Below, piece after piece: positions 45,804-57,300 of a stretch of 64,000 nt of DNA; positions within the stretch are counted from its first letter, which is position 1; each line of letters opens with the position of its first letter. The position numbers and the translations under genes are program-made. The notes under the pieces were generated by a model. That model did not search any database, was not told the DNA's origin, and saw only the letters and a list, made by a program, of their open reading frames with translations. The stretch comes from Ignavibacteria bacterium (GTDB taxonomy: Bacteria > Bacteroidota > Ignavibacteria > Kapaibacteriales > UBA961), in NCBI GenBank assembly GCA_016720145.1, contig JADJXV010000006.1, forward strand, positions 124,001 through 188,000. Reading direction: 5' to 3'.

Positions 45804-47045
45804 ATGCTCAATCTCTCCATTCTTACCATCGGCGATGAAATTTGTATCGGTCAAATCATCAATACCAACGCCGCCTGGATAGCCGCCGAATGCACCCGCA
45901 TCAGTTGTAAAATACTCGCTCATTCCTCCATCGGCGACGAAATGGATGTGATCGTCTCCGAAATTGGACGCCTCATCGCGCACAGCGACGCACTCATCAT
46001 CACCGGTGGACTTGGACCCACACATGATGATATTACCAAAGAAGCTATCAGCGCATTTCTTGGCGACACCATCGTTCTCCACGAGCCGACACTTGCCTAT
46101 CTCAAGGATTTCTACACCAGCCGCAATCGCACACTCACCGAACGTAATGCTACACAAGCACTTCTACCATCTCTTACTCAGCCGCTCCATAACTCGCGCG
46201 GTACAGCGCCCGGTATGCTCTTTGATTATCATGGTAAATTGATTGTCTCCCTCCCGGGAGTGCCGATGGAAATGAAAGGAATCATGACCGACCACGTACT
46301 GCCGCTGCTCGCAAAACGCGCCGCAATCGGAGATGTGCTCCTCTACAAAACGCTGATGACGACCGGAATCCCCGAAGCAAGTCTCGCCGATCTAATTGGC
46401 GAACCAAGCGAATTCCTTCATGGTGCTTCACTTGCGTTTTTACCATCCTATCAGGGTGTTCGCTTGCGTATCGGTGTGAGCGGCGCTACCAAAATTGCCG
46501 CCGAAGCTGATATTGAAAGAATTGAAACCCATATCCGCAGCAAAGCCGCAAAATTCATCTTTGGTGAGGATAATCAATCGCTTACGACCGTCGTGACGAA
46601 TCTCTTGCTGAAGAAAAAACTCACCGTCTCAGTCGCAGAATCCTGCACCGGCGGACTCCTCGGCGCGGCATTAACAGACCTCGCCGGCTCATCGGCTTAT
46701 TTTGAAGGCGGCGTGCAGACCTATAGCTATGCAGCAAAAGAACATATCCTCAGCGTCAAACACGAAACACTCACAATCTATGGCGCAGTCAGCAGCGAAA
46801 CCGTCGAAGAAATGGCTGTAAATGTGCGGCAAAAATTCTCCACTGATTTCGGTATTTCCATCAGCGGTATCGCCGGTCCGGGCGGTGGTCTCCCTGAAAA
46901 ACCCGTTGGTACCGTGTGGATAGGACTTGCACATCCGGGCGGAGTCATCACCAAACGTTTCAACTTTGGAAATGACCGCACGATGAACCGTGAACGTTCG
47001 GTTGGGGCGGCTCTTGAGATGCTGTATCGGGCGCTGATTGGGTAA
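45804..47045 (+). CDS. cinA: CinA family nicotinamide-nucleotide amidohydrolase
   Basis: 413 residues, the usual two-domain length. The N-domain (1-170) is molybdopterin-binding-like (ITGGLGPTHDDITKEAIS, ALLPSLTQPLHNSRGTAPGM). The C-domain (about 255-413) is the NMN amidohydrolase with VAESCTGGLLGAALTDLAGSSAYFEGGVQTYS and ISGIAGPGGGLPEKPVGTVWIGL. The enzyme deamidates NMN in pyridine nucleotide salvage and is linked to competence in some species. It is preceded by a hairpin. Confidence 0.94.
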   Translation: MLNLSILTIGDEICIGQIINTNAAWIAAECTRISCKILAHSSIGDEMDVIVSEIGRLIAHSDALIITGGLGPTHDDITKEAISAFLGDTIVLHEPTLAYLKDFYTSRNRTLTERNATQALLPSLTQPLHNSRGTAPGMLFDYHGKLIVSLPGVPMEMKGIMTDHVLPLLAKRAAIGDVLLYKTLMTTGIPEASLADLIGEPSEFLHGASLAFLPSYQGVRLRIGVSGATKIAAEADIERIETHIRSKAAKFIFGEDNQSLTTVVTNLLLKKKLTVSVAESCTGGLLGAALTDLAGSSAYFEGGVQTYSYAAKEHILSVKHETLTIYGAVSSETVEEMAVNVRQKFSTDFGISISGIAGPGGGLPEKPVGTVWIGLAHPGGVITKRFNFGNDRTMNRERSVGAALEMLYRALIG

Positions 47046-47062
47046 TAGGTATTTGCTTGATG

Positions 47063-47116
47063 CTTCGACAAGCTCAGCATGACGAACGACTTACAGTCAC
47101 ACTGAGCTTGTCGAAG
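47063..47116. repeat. Inverted repeat CTTCGACAAGCTCAG / CTGAGCTTGTCGAAG
   Basis: A 15-bp perfect inverted repeat with a 24-nt loop sits just after cinA. No T-run follows, so it is either a weak terminator or an intergenic palindromic element. The rest of 47117-47336 contains no gene. Confidence 0.75.
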
Positions 47117-47336
47117 TGTTCAATTATATACCTATTTCTTCTTAAGTTGGCAACATTACCTTTGCGCCTTTGCGTTAAAAAATCACAAGCTTTACTTATA
47201 ATTGTAACCAATATCGACCGAACATTCTCTCCATAATTACGGTTCTGACAATTTTTGTGGTTGAATTGCTACCGGCTCATCGTTCTCCTCAATCGCGTTA
47301 GCGATGACATATCGGTAGAAAATGAGGACGAATACA

Positions 47337-47457
47337 CGAGCAAGTCCCGTAGGGACGGAATCTTATAGAATTGATATGTCGTCCCTACGGGACTTCGTGC
47401 CTTATCAAAATCTCGTTATCTACCAATATATCGTCCCTACGGGACTTGGCAACATAC
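47337..47457. repeat. Three copies of a GTCCC(T/G)(A)CGGGAC palindrome
   Basis: AAGTCCCGTAGGGACG at 47342-47357 is the reverse of two copies of CGTCCCTACGGGACTT at 47380-47395 and 47432-47447. Flanks contain recurring TATCGGTAGAAAATGAG and TATAGAATTGATATGT stretches. These are short dispersed intergenic palindromes; no coding sequence is visible. They lie about 115-230 bp upstream of the first alpha-2-macroglobulin gene. Confidence 0.75.
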
Positions 47458-47570
47458 GATTTTTGGCATTCAATACTCCGTTCCACAAAAATTGTCAAAG
47501 AATATAATTAAAAAAACTGCATCCTACATCAACTCCATCACAACTCTTTCATTATTAACGAGATACTGCT

Positions 47571-50500
47571 ATGAGAATTCAATCTGCACTTCTAATCTTC
47601 ATTATATCCCTTCTGCTAGTTCCCCGCCTGAGCGCCGCCGATGACTATGCCACCCAATGGAAAGCAGTGGACGCACACCTCGAAAAACAACGTCAGAAAT
47701 CTGCGCTTGAAATTGTGCAAAAAATCTATACTCAAGCGAAGAAAGAACGCAATGAACAGCAGATTATCAAGTCCACGCTCACCAAACTACGCCTGCAGGC
47801 AGATGGAGTAGAAAACAGCGAACTCTATCTCTCCCAGGAAATTACCAAGGAAATTCCTACAGCCGCGACTCCCCTTGTTCGCTCGATGCTGCAGTATGCT
47901 CTCGGTGAGTTGTATTGGAGTTATTACAATCAAAACAGGTGGAAATTCAGTAGGCGTACGCAGACAAAAGATGCGAAATCGAAGGATTTTAGTTCGTGGG
48001 ACCCCAAAGCTCTCCGCGACACAGCGCGTTCGTATTATCTCGCTGCCCTCTCCGAGGAAAAGGCGCTTCAGTCGGCCAATGTCACGAACTATGATCTTTT
48101 GCTCGAAACAAATAAAGAATCCGCCCATTACCGCCCCACATTCTACGATATTCTCACCCATAAAACGATTGAATTTTTGCAGCAAAGTCAGGCAATGACC
48201 TCTGAAGCCGCACCGGAAGTTAATGATAAAGAAACACTTGCTCCTCTTCCATCCTTTCTTTCGGCTACGAAACTTACCACATCAACGTCAGCCAAAAATG
48301 CCCTCGCCGTTGGGAATAATAATTATCTCATTCTCTCCCTCTACCAGAAAATTCTCGCCTTTCATCATAAGGATAAAGAGCCAACCGCGCTCATCGATGC
48401 CGATATTCTACGCCTCCAATTTGCACGTACTGTTAGCGCGAATGAGGATAAAGACTCGCTTTTTATGAATGCACTTGTTACGAGAATGAACGTTCATTCA
48501 ACAGATTCGAGCATGACACTGATTGCCTTTGCCATCGCCCAAGAACTCGTCAATCAGGATAAACCTGAAGAAGCGATGCAGTATTGTGAGCGAGCCATCA
48601 AGCAATTTCCGAACTCACGTGGCGCAAAAAATTGTGAGGCATTGAAAGCGCAAATCTTGCGAAAAGAACTCTCCGTCGCTGTCGAAAAAACGCTCCTTCC
48701 GAATGCTCCATTTTTGAGCACTGTTACATCAAAAAATGTCCTAAAGCTCTATTTCAAAATCGTCAAGACCGACCACAAGTCTGATTTATTCAAAAAGATA
48801 CGTTCGTATGACGATGGCGAACTCCCCAAAGACAAGCTCAAAAAATTACTCGCTCTCACAACCGTACAATCATGGGAAATGACCCTGCCAAAAAGCACCG
48901 ACTTCCGTTCGCACACACTCGATGTTCGCTCGCCTGCTCTCCCACTTGGACAATACTTCCTACTCGTGAGTCCTCAGGATAAATTCACGCTCGACAGCAA
49001 TGCCGTTGCCTATACTCCGCTTCTCGTTACCCGTCTTTCGCTGCAAAGTCAAATCCAACCAAATGATGGTACGATGCTCTTTATGGTGAATGATGCCGAA
49101 ACCGGCAAGCCGCTCGAAGGCGTTACTGCTAAAGTGTTTATCAGTGATTATGACTATAATTCGCGCAGACAAATTGAATCCCTCGTTGCCACCAAACAGA
49201 CCAATGCGCAGGGTGAATTTACGGTGGCGCCAAGTGAAAATAATGGTAAAAATTTCCGAGTCGAACTCACGAAAGGTGAGAATTATTTCGCGACTGAGAA
49301 TTCGTTCTATACCTACGAGCGCGCGGCTGAACTCGACCATAACCGCACACTATTCTTCACGGACCGACAAATTTACCGTCCGGGACAAACGATTTATTTT
49401 AAAGGAATTATCTTTAAAAATAATAATGAACAGGCGATCAATGAAGTGCTGAAAAACGAAAAGACCACGGTGCGTTTTCACGATGCAACGTATAAAGAAG
49501 TCACCAAACTTGAGCTGCGGACGAATGAATTTGGTTCGTTTTCGGGTTCGTTCACAGCCCCAAGCACCGGACTCACCGGCATGATGAACATCCGCAACGA
49601 GACCGGTAATATTATCGTGCGCGTCGAGGAATATAAACGTCCAAAATTTGAAGTGAAATTCAATCCTACCAAAGGCGCGATTGTACTCGGTGAGAAAGTC
49701 ACGACGAGCGGCAACGCGCTAAGTTTTGCAGGCGCAAATATCAGCGGCGCATCGGTCAGCTACCGCGTGACACGTTCAGCGCGCTTCCCGTATCCGATGT
49801 GGGATTATTTTCGTCCACGGCACAACAATCAGCAGAAAGAAATCGCGCATGGCACGACGACCACCAATGCGCTTGGTGAATTTACGGTGGAATTTCCGGC
49901 GCTCCCCGACAAAAGCATTCCCAAAAATGACAAGCCTGTGTTTACCTATACCGTAAGTGCTGATGTGACAGATATAAACGGCGAAACGCACAGTACGCAA
50001 ACGGTGGTATCGGCCGGTTATATTTCTCTCGAACTCGGGCTCTCCATTGGCAATGATGATGGACAAAGCATGATGTATGATGATGACTCCAATCCAAGCA
50101 ACCGTTCGGGAAATGAAACATTTGTGCGGAATCTCAAGCAAAATATTCGTATTACTTCCAAAAATATCAATCAGGCGCCTCTTCCCGCCCGTGGAACGCT
50201 CAAAATCGAACTCCTTGAGCAACCAAAACGCACCGCTATTCTCCGCGAACGCCTCCTACCAAAGCCGGATCAATTCTCCATCTCCAAGGATGAATTTACA
50301 GTAGCATTTCCGAATGACAGCTATCAAGACGATAACCGTCCTGAGAAATGGAGTGTAGCGCAAGTGATTGATTCAAAGGAAATTCAGACAGACACTATCG
50401 GACTGATTATCACGGGAATTGACCGCACAATTGCACCGGGAATGTATCGGATTACTCTTCAATCAAAGGATATTTCGGGTGTGGCAATTGAAGTTGTTCG

Positions 50501-53384
50501 ACATTGTGTGGTGTATGATTCTGCGGCAAAAATACCTGCACTTCGTCTTCCGGTGACATTGATACCGCAAAACGTGACATGTGAACCGGGCGAGAAAGCA
50601 ACCTTTTTATTCGGAACGAGTTACCCGTCTGCTACGGTTCGTTATCAGGTTGAATATCGCAATCAATTGCTCGACCAAAAGCTTCTGGAATACTCCAATG
50701 AAATGCGTGAATTTTCAATTCCCATCGAAGAAAAACACCGTGGCGGATTCACTGTTCACCTCACGATGGTGCATGATGGTCGAATGTACGCCCGCACCGT
50801 TCACGTCGCAGTACCCTGGAGCAACAAAGACCTGACGATCGAAACTGCGACCTTCCGCGATAAACTACAACCCGGCGCGAAGGAACGCTGGCGTCTGACG
50901 ATTAAAAACAAAGATGGTAAAGAAGCGCCAACAGCGGAGATGGTAGCGCGGCTGTATGATGCGTCGCTCGATGCAATTACACCAAGCAAGTGGGAGGAAT
51001 TTGGGTGGATGAATATGTATTCGAATGTGCAGACTACGACTAATTCAATTGATGTCATCTATGCCAATATTTTTGAAGAGAGATGGAATAAAGAACTTTC
51101 ATTTAATGATGTTTTTTATCCATATCTATATCACATTGGAAGTATCGATGAAATATTTCCATTTACCTTAACAAATAAACAAGTAAGAGGTGCCTTCAAA
51201 CCGCTTCATTTTAGTTCTGCCAAAAATAAGAATAATAGAATTGAGCGCGCATCTGCAGAGGGTGGATCATCTGCTGATTTCGAAAGAATAACTTTAGCTG
51301 ATCCAATCAATACTGATTACCCCAATCCACAAATCGCGGAGGGTGCCGTCAAAACTAATAGAATTTTTGACTCAGCTACAACAAACCAGCTGCTACATCC
51401 AAAACCACAATCCCCCGAAGACCTCACCACCGTCAAAGCCCGCACCAACTTCAACGAAACTGCCTTCTTCTATCCACAGTTGCTGACTGATTCCAGTGGC
51501 TCAGTGATTCTCGATTTTACGATTCCTGAAGCGCTGACGCGGTGGAAAATGACCGCTTTTGCGCATACTGCTGATTTACAAACAGGTTCGATTGAGCGGA
51601 CCGTGGTGACTCAAAAAGACCTCATGCTTGAGCCCAATATGCCACGTTTTATGAGAGTTGGCGACACGATGACCTTGCCGGTGAAAATTACGAATCTCAC
51701 GAAAAATACACTCAAAGGAGCCGTTGAACTCACGCTGTTGGATGCCTTTACGATGAAACCGGTGAGTGCGGAGTTTGGGCTTGGCGCCTCTGCTCGGTTG
51801 GATTTTACTGCTCCTGCTTCGAACGCCACTACCGTTCATTGGCGCGTGATTATTCCCGAGAATTATCAGGCAATTGTCTATCGCATCGCTGCCAAATCAG
51901 GTGATTTTTCTGATGGTGAAGAAGCTCCGATTCCGATTCTACTGAATCGGATGCTTGTCACGGAATCGATCCCGATGTGGGTGTCGAATGTTGCAGGTGG
52001 TGCGAGCGCGAGTAAGAAATTCACGATGGAAAAATTGAAACAATCCGCTTCATCACCAACACTCAAACACCACAAACTCACGCTTGAAATGACGAGTAAT
52101 CCTGCGTGGTATGCGATACAGGCATTGCCGTCACTCATGGAATTTCCGCATGAATGTGCTGAACAAATCTTTAATAGATTCTATGCGAATGCACTTGCAG
52201 GACAATTAGTTACTTCGAAGCCACGGATTAAACAAGTCTTTGATTCATGGAAGTCATCGCCCGATGCGCTGAGTTCAAACCTCGAAAAAAATCAAGAACT
52301 CAAGTCCCTCCTCCTCGAAGAAACGCCATGGGTGCTCCAAGGACAAAACGAGACCGAACGGAAAAAGCGCGTAGCCCTTTTCTTCGATCTCAACCGCATG
52401 AGCAATGAACAGTCAATTGCCCTCAATAAACTCTCGAAAATGCAACTTGGAAACGGTGCATTCGCTTGGTTCAGCGGGATGAACGAGAGTAGTTTTATTA
52501 CGAATTATATACTTGCTGGGTTTGGTCACCTCAATGTGTTGGGTGTGAAAACAGACAATCCTACTGTTAAAAAAATCACTTCACAGGCACTCTTCTACTC
52601 CGATAAAGCGATGAAGGATGACTACGTTCGCCTCAAAGCGATGAAGGATTTTTTCGAAAAAGGTGATTATCTGGGAAGTTCAGAGATTCACTATCTCTAT
52701 GCTAGAAGCTATTTTACCGGAACAAAAATGAGTAATCAGTATGATGAAGCGTTCGATTTTTGGAAAGAACAAGCCAAAGCACACTGGCAAAAACGCGGAC
52801 TCATGGAACAAGCCATGATCGCCCTTGCGCTCAAACGATTTGACATCAAAGGAACGCCGGAAGACATCATTACTTCATTGAATGAACGTTCACTCACCTC
52901 CGACGAACTCGGTATGTACTGGAAAGAAAACAAAGCGGGTTGGCTCTGGCAGGAAGCTCCCATCGAAACGCAAGCCATTCTCATGGAAGCATTTGACGAA
53001 ATCACCGGTAATTCAAAAGCAGTTGAACTCATGAAAGTATGGCTTTTAAAACAAAAACAAGTACAGGACTGGGCGACCACGAAAGCGACAGCCGAGGCAT
53101 GTTATGCACTCCTCCGCCGCGGCGCTGACTGGCTCGAATCATCGAATCTTGTGGGTATTACCGTAGGCGGAAAAACACTTGACCTAAAAAGCGATGGAGC
53201 AAGCATCGAAGCTGGAACAGGATATTTCAAAACGTCATGGAGCGGTAAGGAAATTACACCGACGATGGCTGATATTACACTTACTAAAACGGATAAAGGA
53301 ATCGCCTGGGGCGGACTCTACTGGCAGTATTACGAACAACTTAACCGCATCACCGCACGCTTCACCACTTTCCTTAAGCCGTAA
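47571..53384 (+). CDS. Giant alpha-2-macroglobulin family protein (thioester type), first paralogue
   Basis: 1937 residues up to a frameshift stop. A signal peptide (MRIQSALLIFIISLLLVPRLSA) and a TPR-like helical domain (about 25-390) precede the macroglobulin domains. The MG2 motif NRTLFFTDRQIYRPGQTIYFKG lies near residue 590. A region without similarity to the paralogue (about 1160-1280) sits in the bait-region position, just before the A2M signature FNETAFFYPQLLTDSSG. The thioester motif CAEQ lies near residue 1527 in FPHECAEQIFNRF. Bacterial A2Ms are periplasmic or lipid-anchored traps that react covalently with attacking proteases. The C-terminal ~135 residues are in another frame (53385-53787). 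Confidence 0.88.
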   Translation: MRIQSALLIFIISLLLVPRLSAADDYATQWKAVDAHLEKQRQKSALEIVQKIYTQAKKERNEQQIIKSTLTKLRLQADGVENSELYLSQEITKEIPTAATPLVRSMLQYALGELYWSYYNQNRWKFSRRTQTKDAKSKDFSSWDPKALRDTARSYYLAALSEEKALQSANVTNYDLLLETNKESAHYRPTFYDILTHKTIEFLQQSQAMTSEAAPEVNDKETLAPLPSFLSATKLTTSTSAKNALAVGNNNYLILSLYQKILAFHHKDKEPTALIDADILRLQFARTVSANEDKDSLFMNALVTRMNVHSTDSSMTLIAFAIAQELVNQDKPEEAMQYCERAIKQFPNSRGAKNCEALKAQILRKELSVAVEKTLLPNAPFLSTVTSKNVLKLYFKIVKTDHKSDLFKKIRSYDDGELPKDKLKKLLALTTVQSWEMTLPKSTDFRSHTLDVRSPALPLGQYFLLVSPQDKFTLDSNAVAYTPLLVTRLSLQSQIQPNDGTMLFMVNDAETGKPLEGVTAKVFISDYDYNSRRQIESLVATKQTNAQGEFTVAPSENNGKNFRVELTKGENYFATENSFYTYERAAELDHNRTLFFTDRQIYRPGQTIYFKGIIFKNNNEQAINEVLKNEKTTVRFHDATYKEVTKLELRTNEFGSFSGSFTAPSTGLTGMMNIRNETGNIIVRVEEYKRPKFEVKFNPTKGAIVLGEKVTTSGNALSFAGANISGASVSYRVTRSARFPYPMWDYFRPRHNNQQKEIAHGTTTTNALGEFTVEFPALPDKSIPKNDKPVFTYTVSADVTDINGETHSTQTVVSAGYISLELGLSIGNDDGQSMMYDDDSNPSNRSGNETFVRNLKQNIRITSKNINQAPLPARGTLKIELLEQPKRTAILRERLLPKPDQFSISKDEFTVAFPNDSYQDDNRPEKWSVAQVIDSKEIQTDTIGLIITGIDRTIAPGMYRITLQSKDISGVAIEVVRHCVVYDSAAKIPALRLPVTLIPQNVTCEPGEKATFLFGTSYPSATVRYQVEYRNQLLDQKLLEYSNEMREFSIPIEEKHRGGFTVHLTMVHDGRMYARTVHVAVPWSNKDLTIETATFRDKLQPGAKERWRLTIKNKDGKEAPTAEMVARLYDASLDAITPSKWEEFGWMNMYSNVQTTTNSIDVIYANIFEERWNKELSFNDVFYPYLYHIGSIDEIFPFTLTNKQVRGAFKPLHFSSAKNKNNRIERASAEGGSSADFERITLADPINTDYPNPQIAEGAVKTNRIFDSATTNQLLHPKPQSPEDLTTVKARTNFNETAFFYPQLLTDSSGSVILDFTIPEALTRWKMTAFAHTADLQTGSIERTVVTQKDLMLEPNMPRFMRVGDTMTLPVKITNLTKNTLKGAVELTLLDAFTMKPVSAEFGLGASARLDFTAPASNATTVHWRVIIPENYQAIVYRIAAKSGDFSDGEEAPIPILLNRMLVTESIPMWVSNVAGGASASKKFTMEKLKQSASSPTLKHHKLTLEMTSNPAWYAIQALPSLMEFPHECAEQIFNRFYANALAGQLVTSKPRIKQVFDSWKSSPDALSSNLEKNQELKSLLLEETPWVLQGQNETERKKRVALFFDLNRMSNEQSIALNKLSKMQLGNGAFAWFSGMNESSFITNYILAGFGHLNVLGVKTDNPTVKKITSQALFYSDKAMKDDYVRLKAMKDFFEKGDYLGSSEIHYLYARSYFTGTKMSNQYDEAFDFWKEQAKAHWQKRGLMEQAMIALALKRFDIKGTPEDIITSLNERSLTSDELGMYWKENKAGWLWQEAPIETQAILMEAFDEITGNSKAVELMKVWLLKQKQVQDWATTKATAEACYALLRRGADWLESSNLVGITVGGKTLDLKSDGASIEAGTGYFKTSWSGKEITPTMADITLTKTDKGIAWGGLYWQYYEQLNRITARFTTFLKP

Positions 53385-53787
53385 AATTTATCGTAAAACG
53401 GTGACGAGTAATGGTGTGGAGCTTGCGGTAATTAGTCCTTCTTCTCCGCTGAAAGTCGGTGATGAGATTGTGATTAAATTGGAATTACGCACAGACCGGG
53501 ATATGGAATTCATCCATCTCAAAGACATGCGCGGCGCAGGATTCGAGCCAACGATACAACTGTCGGGTTATAAGTATCAGGACGGGCTTGGTTACTATCA
53601 ATCCCCACGGGACGGTTCGATGAATTTCTTTATATCCTCAATGTCTAAAGGCACATACGTGCTTGAATACCCTCTTCGCGTGACGCATGAAGGTGTATTT
53701 TCCGCAGGTATTTCGACGATTCAGTCGATGTATGCGCCGGAGTTTTCGAGTCATTCGCAGGGGGATGTGGTGCGGGTTGGGAAGTGA
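53385..53787 (+). pseudogene. C-terminal end of the first alpha-2-macroglobulin, out of frame
   Basis: The +1 frame from about 53350 reads SPHASPLSLSRKIYRKTV ... LKVGDEIVIKLELRTDRDMEFIHLKDMRGAGFEP ... SAGISTIQSMYAPEF, which is nearly identical to the end of the second paralogue (60180-60619) and forms its receptor-binding-domain-like C-terminus. Compared with that copy, two bases are missing around 53350-53362 (ACCGCACGC against ACCCCGCATAC), so the stop LKP at 53384 is premature. A two-base loss is less typical of a homopolymer error and may be real. Confidence 0.75.
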
Positions 53788-53810
53788 GATACAGAGGTTG
53801 ATTTTTGTAG

Positions 53811-53837
53811 GGGCGGATGGTATCCGCCCTTTTTTTT
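53811..53837 (+). terminator. Rho-independent terminator after the first alpha-2-macroglobulin
   Basis: GGGCGGAT and ATCCGCCC form an 8-bp stem with loop GGT followed by eight T residues. It ends transcription of the first A2M unit. Confidence 0.92.
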
Positions 53838-53920
53838 GTGTGAGAGAAAGAGAACACGTACTCACCTTTTATCGGAATGTAACTTATGTAAAGACATTGC
53901 TTTAAGATCATGCGGCAGAA

Positions 53921-54138
53921 GAACCTCACCCTGCCCTCTCCTAAGGAGAGGGTAAGAGTAGAAAATCAAAGAATTACTAAGCAAGCCCTCCCCTTCGGGG
54001 ATGGTTTTCCGCATCAAAATATCTGATAGCTCCATCGGAGCGGAATCGTAATAGAAATGAACGATTTTTTGAATCAAAGCTCCATAGGTGCGACATACAT
54101 ACGACCAATCCACCAACTATTTCACTTCGATGGAGCTT
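53921..54138. repeat. Palindrome-rich intergenic stretch between the A2M paralogues
   Basis: It contains CCCTCTCCTAAGGAGAGGG (hairpin, about 53932-53950) and CCCTCCCCTTCGGGG, matching the inverted-repeat element at 60651-60754. Then come AGCTCCATCGGAGCG (54028-54042), AGCTCCATAGGTGCGACAT (54078-54096) and the inverted CGATGGAGCTT (about 54128-54138), whose GGAATCGTAATAG flank resembles the flank of the GTCCC palindromes at 47342. No gene is visible in 53838-54375. Confidence 0.65.
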
Positions 54139-54375
54139 ATGTGAATTATAGCCGTACATTCTATAACTCTTTCGCTCTTCTAGGGTTAAAGTAATGGATT
54201 AGTTCCCTCGGAAAATTTGACGCGGAAACCGTATTCGCAATACATTTATATTCTTTCAGATAGAGAAAGTAAACAGTACTACCTGTAACCAAACCTCTAT
54301 CAACACTCTCTAGATACTTACACGTGTTTACTCAATTCAATTTCCGCTTGCTACACTTTACAAGGAGATACTCGT

Positions 54376-57300
54376 ATGAGAAATCAATATACCCTTTTGT
54401 TCGCATTCTTTCTTTTTCTACTAGCACCTGAGCTCCAAGCAGCAGACAATGATTATAAACGTGATTGGAATGAAGTATGGGAACTGGTGAAAAAATACCG
54501 CACTAAATCTGCGGTTGAGATACTCCAAAAAATCAGAACACGGGCGACTCAGGAGAAAAACGAACGTGAAATAGTAAACGCAGTCCTTGCCAAACATTAC
54601 ATTCAAAGAAATGGAGGTTTTGACAACGATGCACCAATTGCACAGGAAATAATGTCTGACATTACTGCCACTTCCTCGCCGTTGATTCGTTCTGTTCTGT
54701 ATCATTCCCTTGGTGAATATTACTGGAGATATTATCAGTTCAATAGTTGGAGATTCTACAATCGAACATTATCCCATGATACAAAATCGCACGACATCAC
54801 AACTTGGGATCCATCCACGTTTCGAGATACCGCCCGCTGCTATTATTTAAAAGCACTTACTGAAGAAAAGGCGCTAAAAGATGTTCGCATCCAAGACGTG
54901 CAGACCTTCTCTGAATATTCTCCGGTGACCCTTCAATTCCCTATGACTCTCTACGATTTTCTTGTCCATAAGACGATAGTTTTTTTACAGCAAAGTCAAC
55001 CGATGTCGAATGATATCGCTCCGGAAGTCAATACAATAGATGCACTTGCTCCTCTAGATATATTTCTCACAACTTCATCGCTCGCATCATCAGTTGCATC
55101 TCAACATGCTCTTGCAGTGGGCAATCATCATTACTTGATTCTATCATTGTACCAGAAAATTCTCGGCTTTCACCGACAAGATACAGTGAAAACTTCGCTT
55201 ATCGAATCAGATATTGTACGCCTTCAATTTGCACGTTCTGTGAGCTCACTTGAATCTGCTGACTCACTCTATCTCCATTCTTTAAAAAGAATTATGGATG
55301 TGTATTCATCTGATTCGTGCATGACACTTGCTGCCTACGTTATTGCGCAAGAATTCAATAAACAGAACCAACCCATCGATGCAATGCACATCTGCGAACG
55401 CGCAATAGAGCTCTTTCCGAATTCAAATGGAGCACAAAATTGTGATGCGTTAAAAGCTCAAATCAACCGAAAAGAGCTCTCTATTTCCCTTGAAAATACA
55501 ACTCTGCCTAATGTGCCATCAGTATGCACTATTACTTCAAAAAATGTCACCAAATTACATTTCAGAATTGTTAAAACTGACTACAACTCTAAAATTTTCA
55601 AGAAGATACGGTACAACGACTATTCCTATTCAACCGAGGATAGGGTCGATAAAATACTGGATCTTTCCACCATGCATTCGTGGGAAATGACACTTCCACA
55701 AAGCTCTGACTTCCTTCCGCATTCTGTCGATGTACGCCTACCTGCACTCTCACTCGGACAGTATTTTCTTGTGGTTAGCCCCAAAGAGAATTTCTCACTT
55801 GACAGTAATGCAATTGCATTTTCTCCGATTTTTGTAACCCGACTATTTCTCCATCATCAAATTTTTCCTCAAAATGGTGCGGTGGTCATGACAGTTCATG
55901 ATGCTGAATCAGGAAAACCTCTTCCTGATGTCACAGTTAACTGTTATACCGGAGAATCTAACTATCGTTCATTGTGGAAGTATGACGACCTTATCATCAC
56001 GAAAAAGACCTCCTCAAACGGTGAATGTATAATTCTTCCAAAGGAGAATAACCGCAAGAGTTTTCTCGTCGAACTTATTAGCAATGATGATTATTTTTTG
56101 TCGGAAAATACCTTCTCTGCGTACGAACAATCACCGGAGAAAGACCATAACCGCACCCTGTTTTTCACAGACCGACAAATTTACCGCCCGGGACAAACTA
56201 TTTATTTTAAAGGAATTATCTACAAAAACAATAATCAGCACGCGGTCAATGAAGTCCTGAAAAACGAAAAAACAATCGTCCGTTTTTTTGACGTAACGTA
56301 TAAAGAAGTCACCAAACTTGAGCTGCGGACGAATGAATTCGGTTCGTTTTCCGGTTCGTTCACCGCTCCAAACACCGGGCTCACCGGCTCAATGAACATC
56401 CGCAACGAATCGGGTAGGATCGACCTCCGTGTTGAGGAATACAAGCGTCCCAAATTTGAAGTACAATTCAATCCTACCAAAGGTGAGATTGTGCTTGGCA
56501 AGAAAGTCACGGCTACAGGAAATGCGCTGAGTTTTGCCGGCGCAACTATCAGCGGTGCATCGGTCAGCTACCGCATAACACGATCAGCGAGATTTCCCTA
56601 TCGTGTATGGGACTACTCTATACAGACTTACGGTTACTCACAACTTCAACGATTTAGTCAACAACAAGAAATCGCACGGGGTACGACCACCACCAATGCA
56701 AGTGGAGAATTTATGGTGGAATTTACTGCTCGTCCGGATAAGTTAATCCCAAAGAAAAACAAACCCGTATTTACCTATACTGTAAGTGCTGATGTAACAG
56801 ATATTAACGGCGAAACGCATTCTTCGCAAACTGTTGTATCGGCCGGTTATATTTCCCTCGAACTCGGGCTCGCCATTGGCAATGATGATGGCCAAAGCAT
56901 GATGTACGATGATGAATCTAATCCTAGCAACCGTTCGGGAAATGAACCGTTTGTTCGGAATTTCAAGCAAAATATCCGCATCACGTCAAAAAATATCAAT
57001 CAAACTCTCCTTCCAGCCCGAGGAACGCTTAAAACCGAACTCCTGGAGCAACCAAAACGCAGTGGTATTCTCCGCGATCGCCTCCTGCCGCAGCCGGATC
57101 AATTCCCTATGTCCAAGAATGATTTTATAGCAGCATTCCCAAATGACAGTTATCAGGACGACAACCTTCCCGAAAAATGGACTGTAGCGCAAGTGATTGA
57201 TTCGAAAGAAATTCAAACAGACTCAACCGGACTTTTGATAACGGGAATTGACCGATTACTTGCACCGGGAATGTATCGTATCACACTCCAGTCAAAGGAT

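Noticed and set aside
45789..46157. A 122-residue minus-strand frame at the start of cinA
   Set aside because: It is a shadow of the conserved molybdopterin-binding-like domain.
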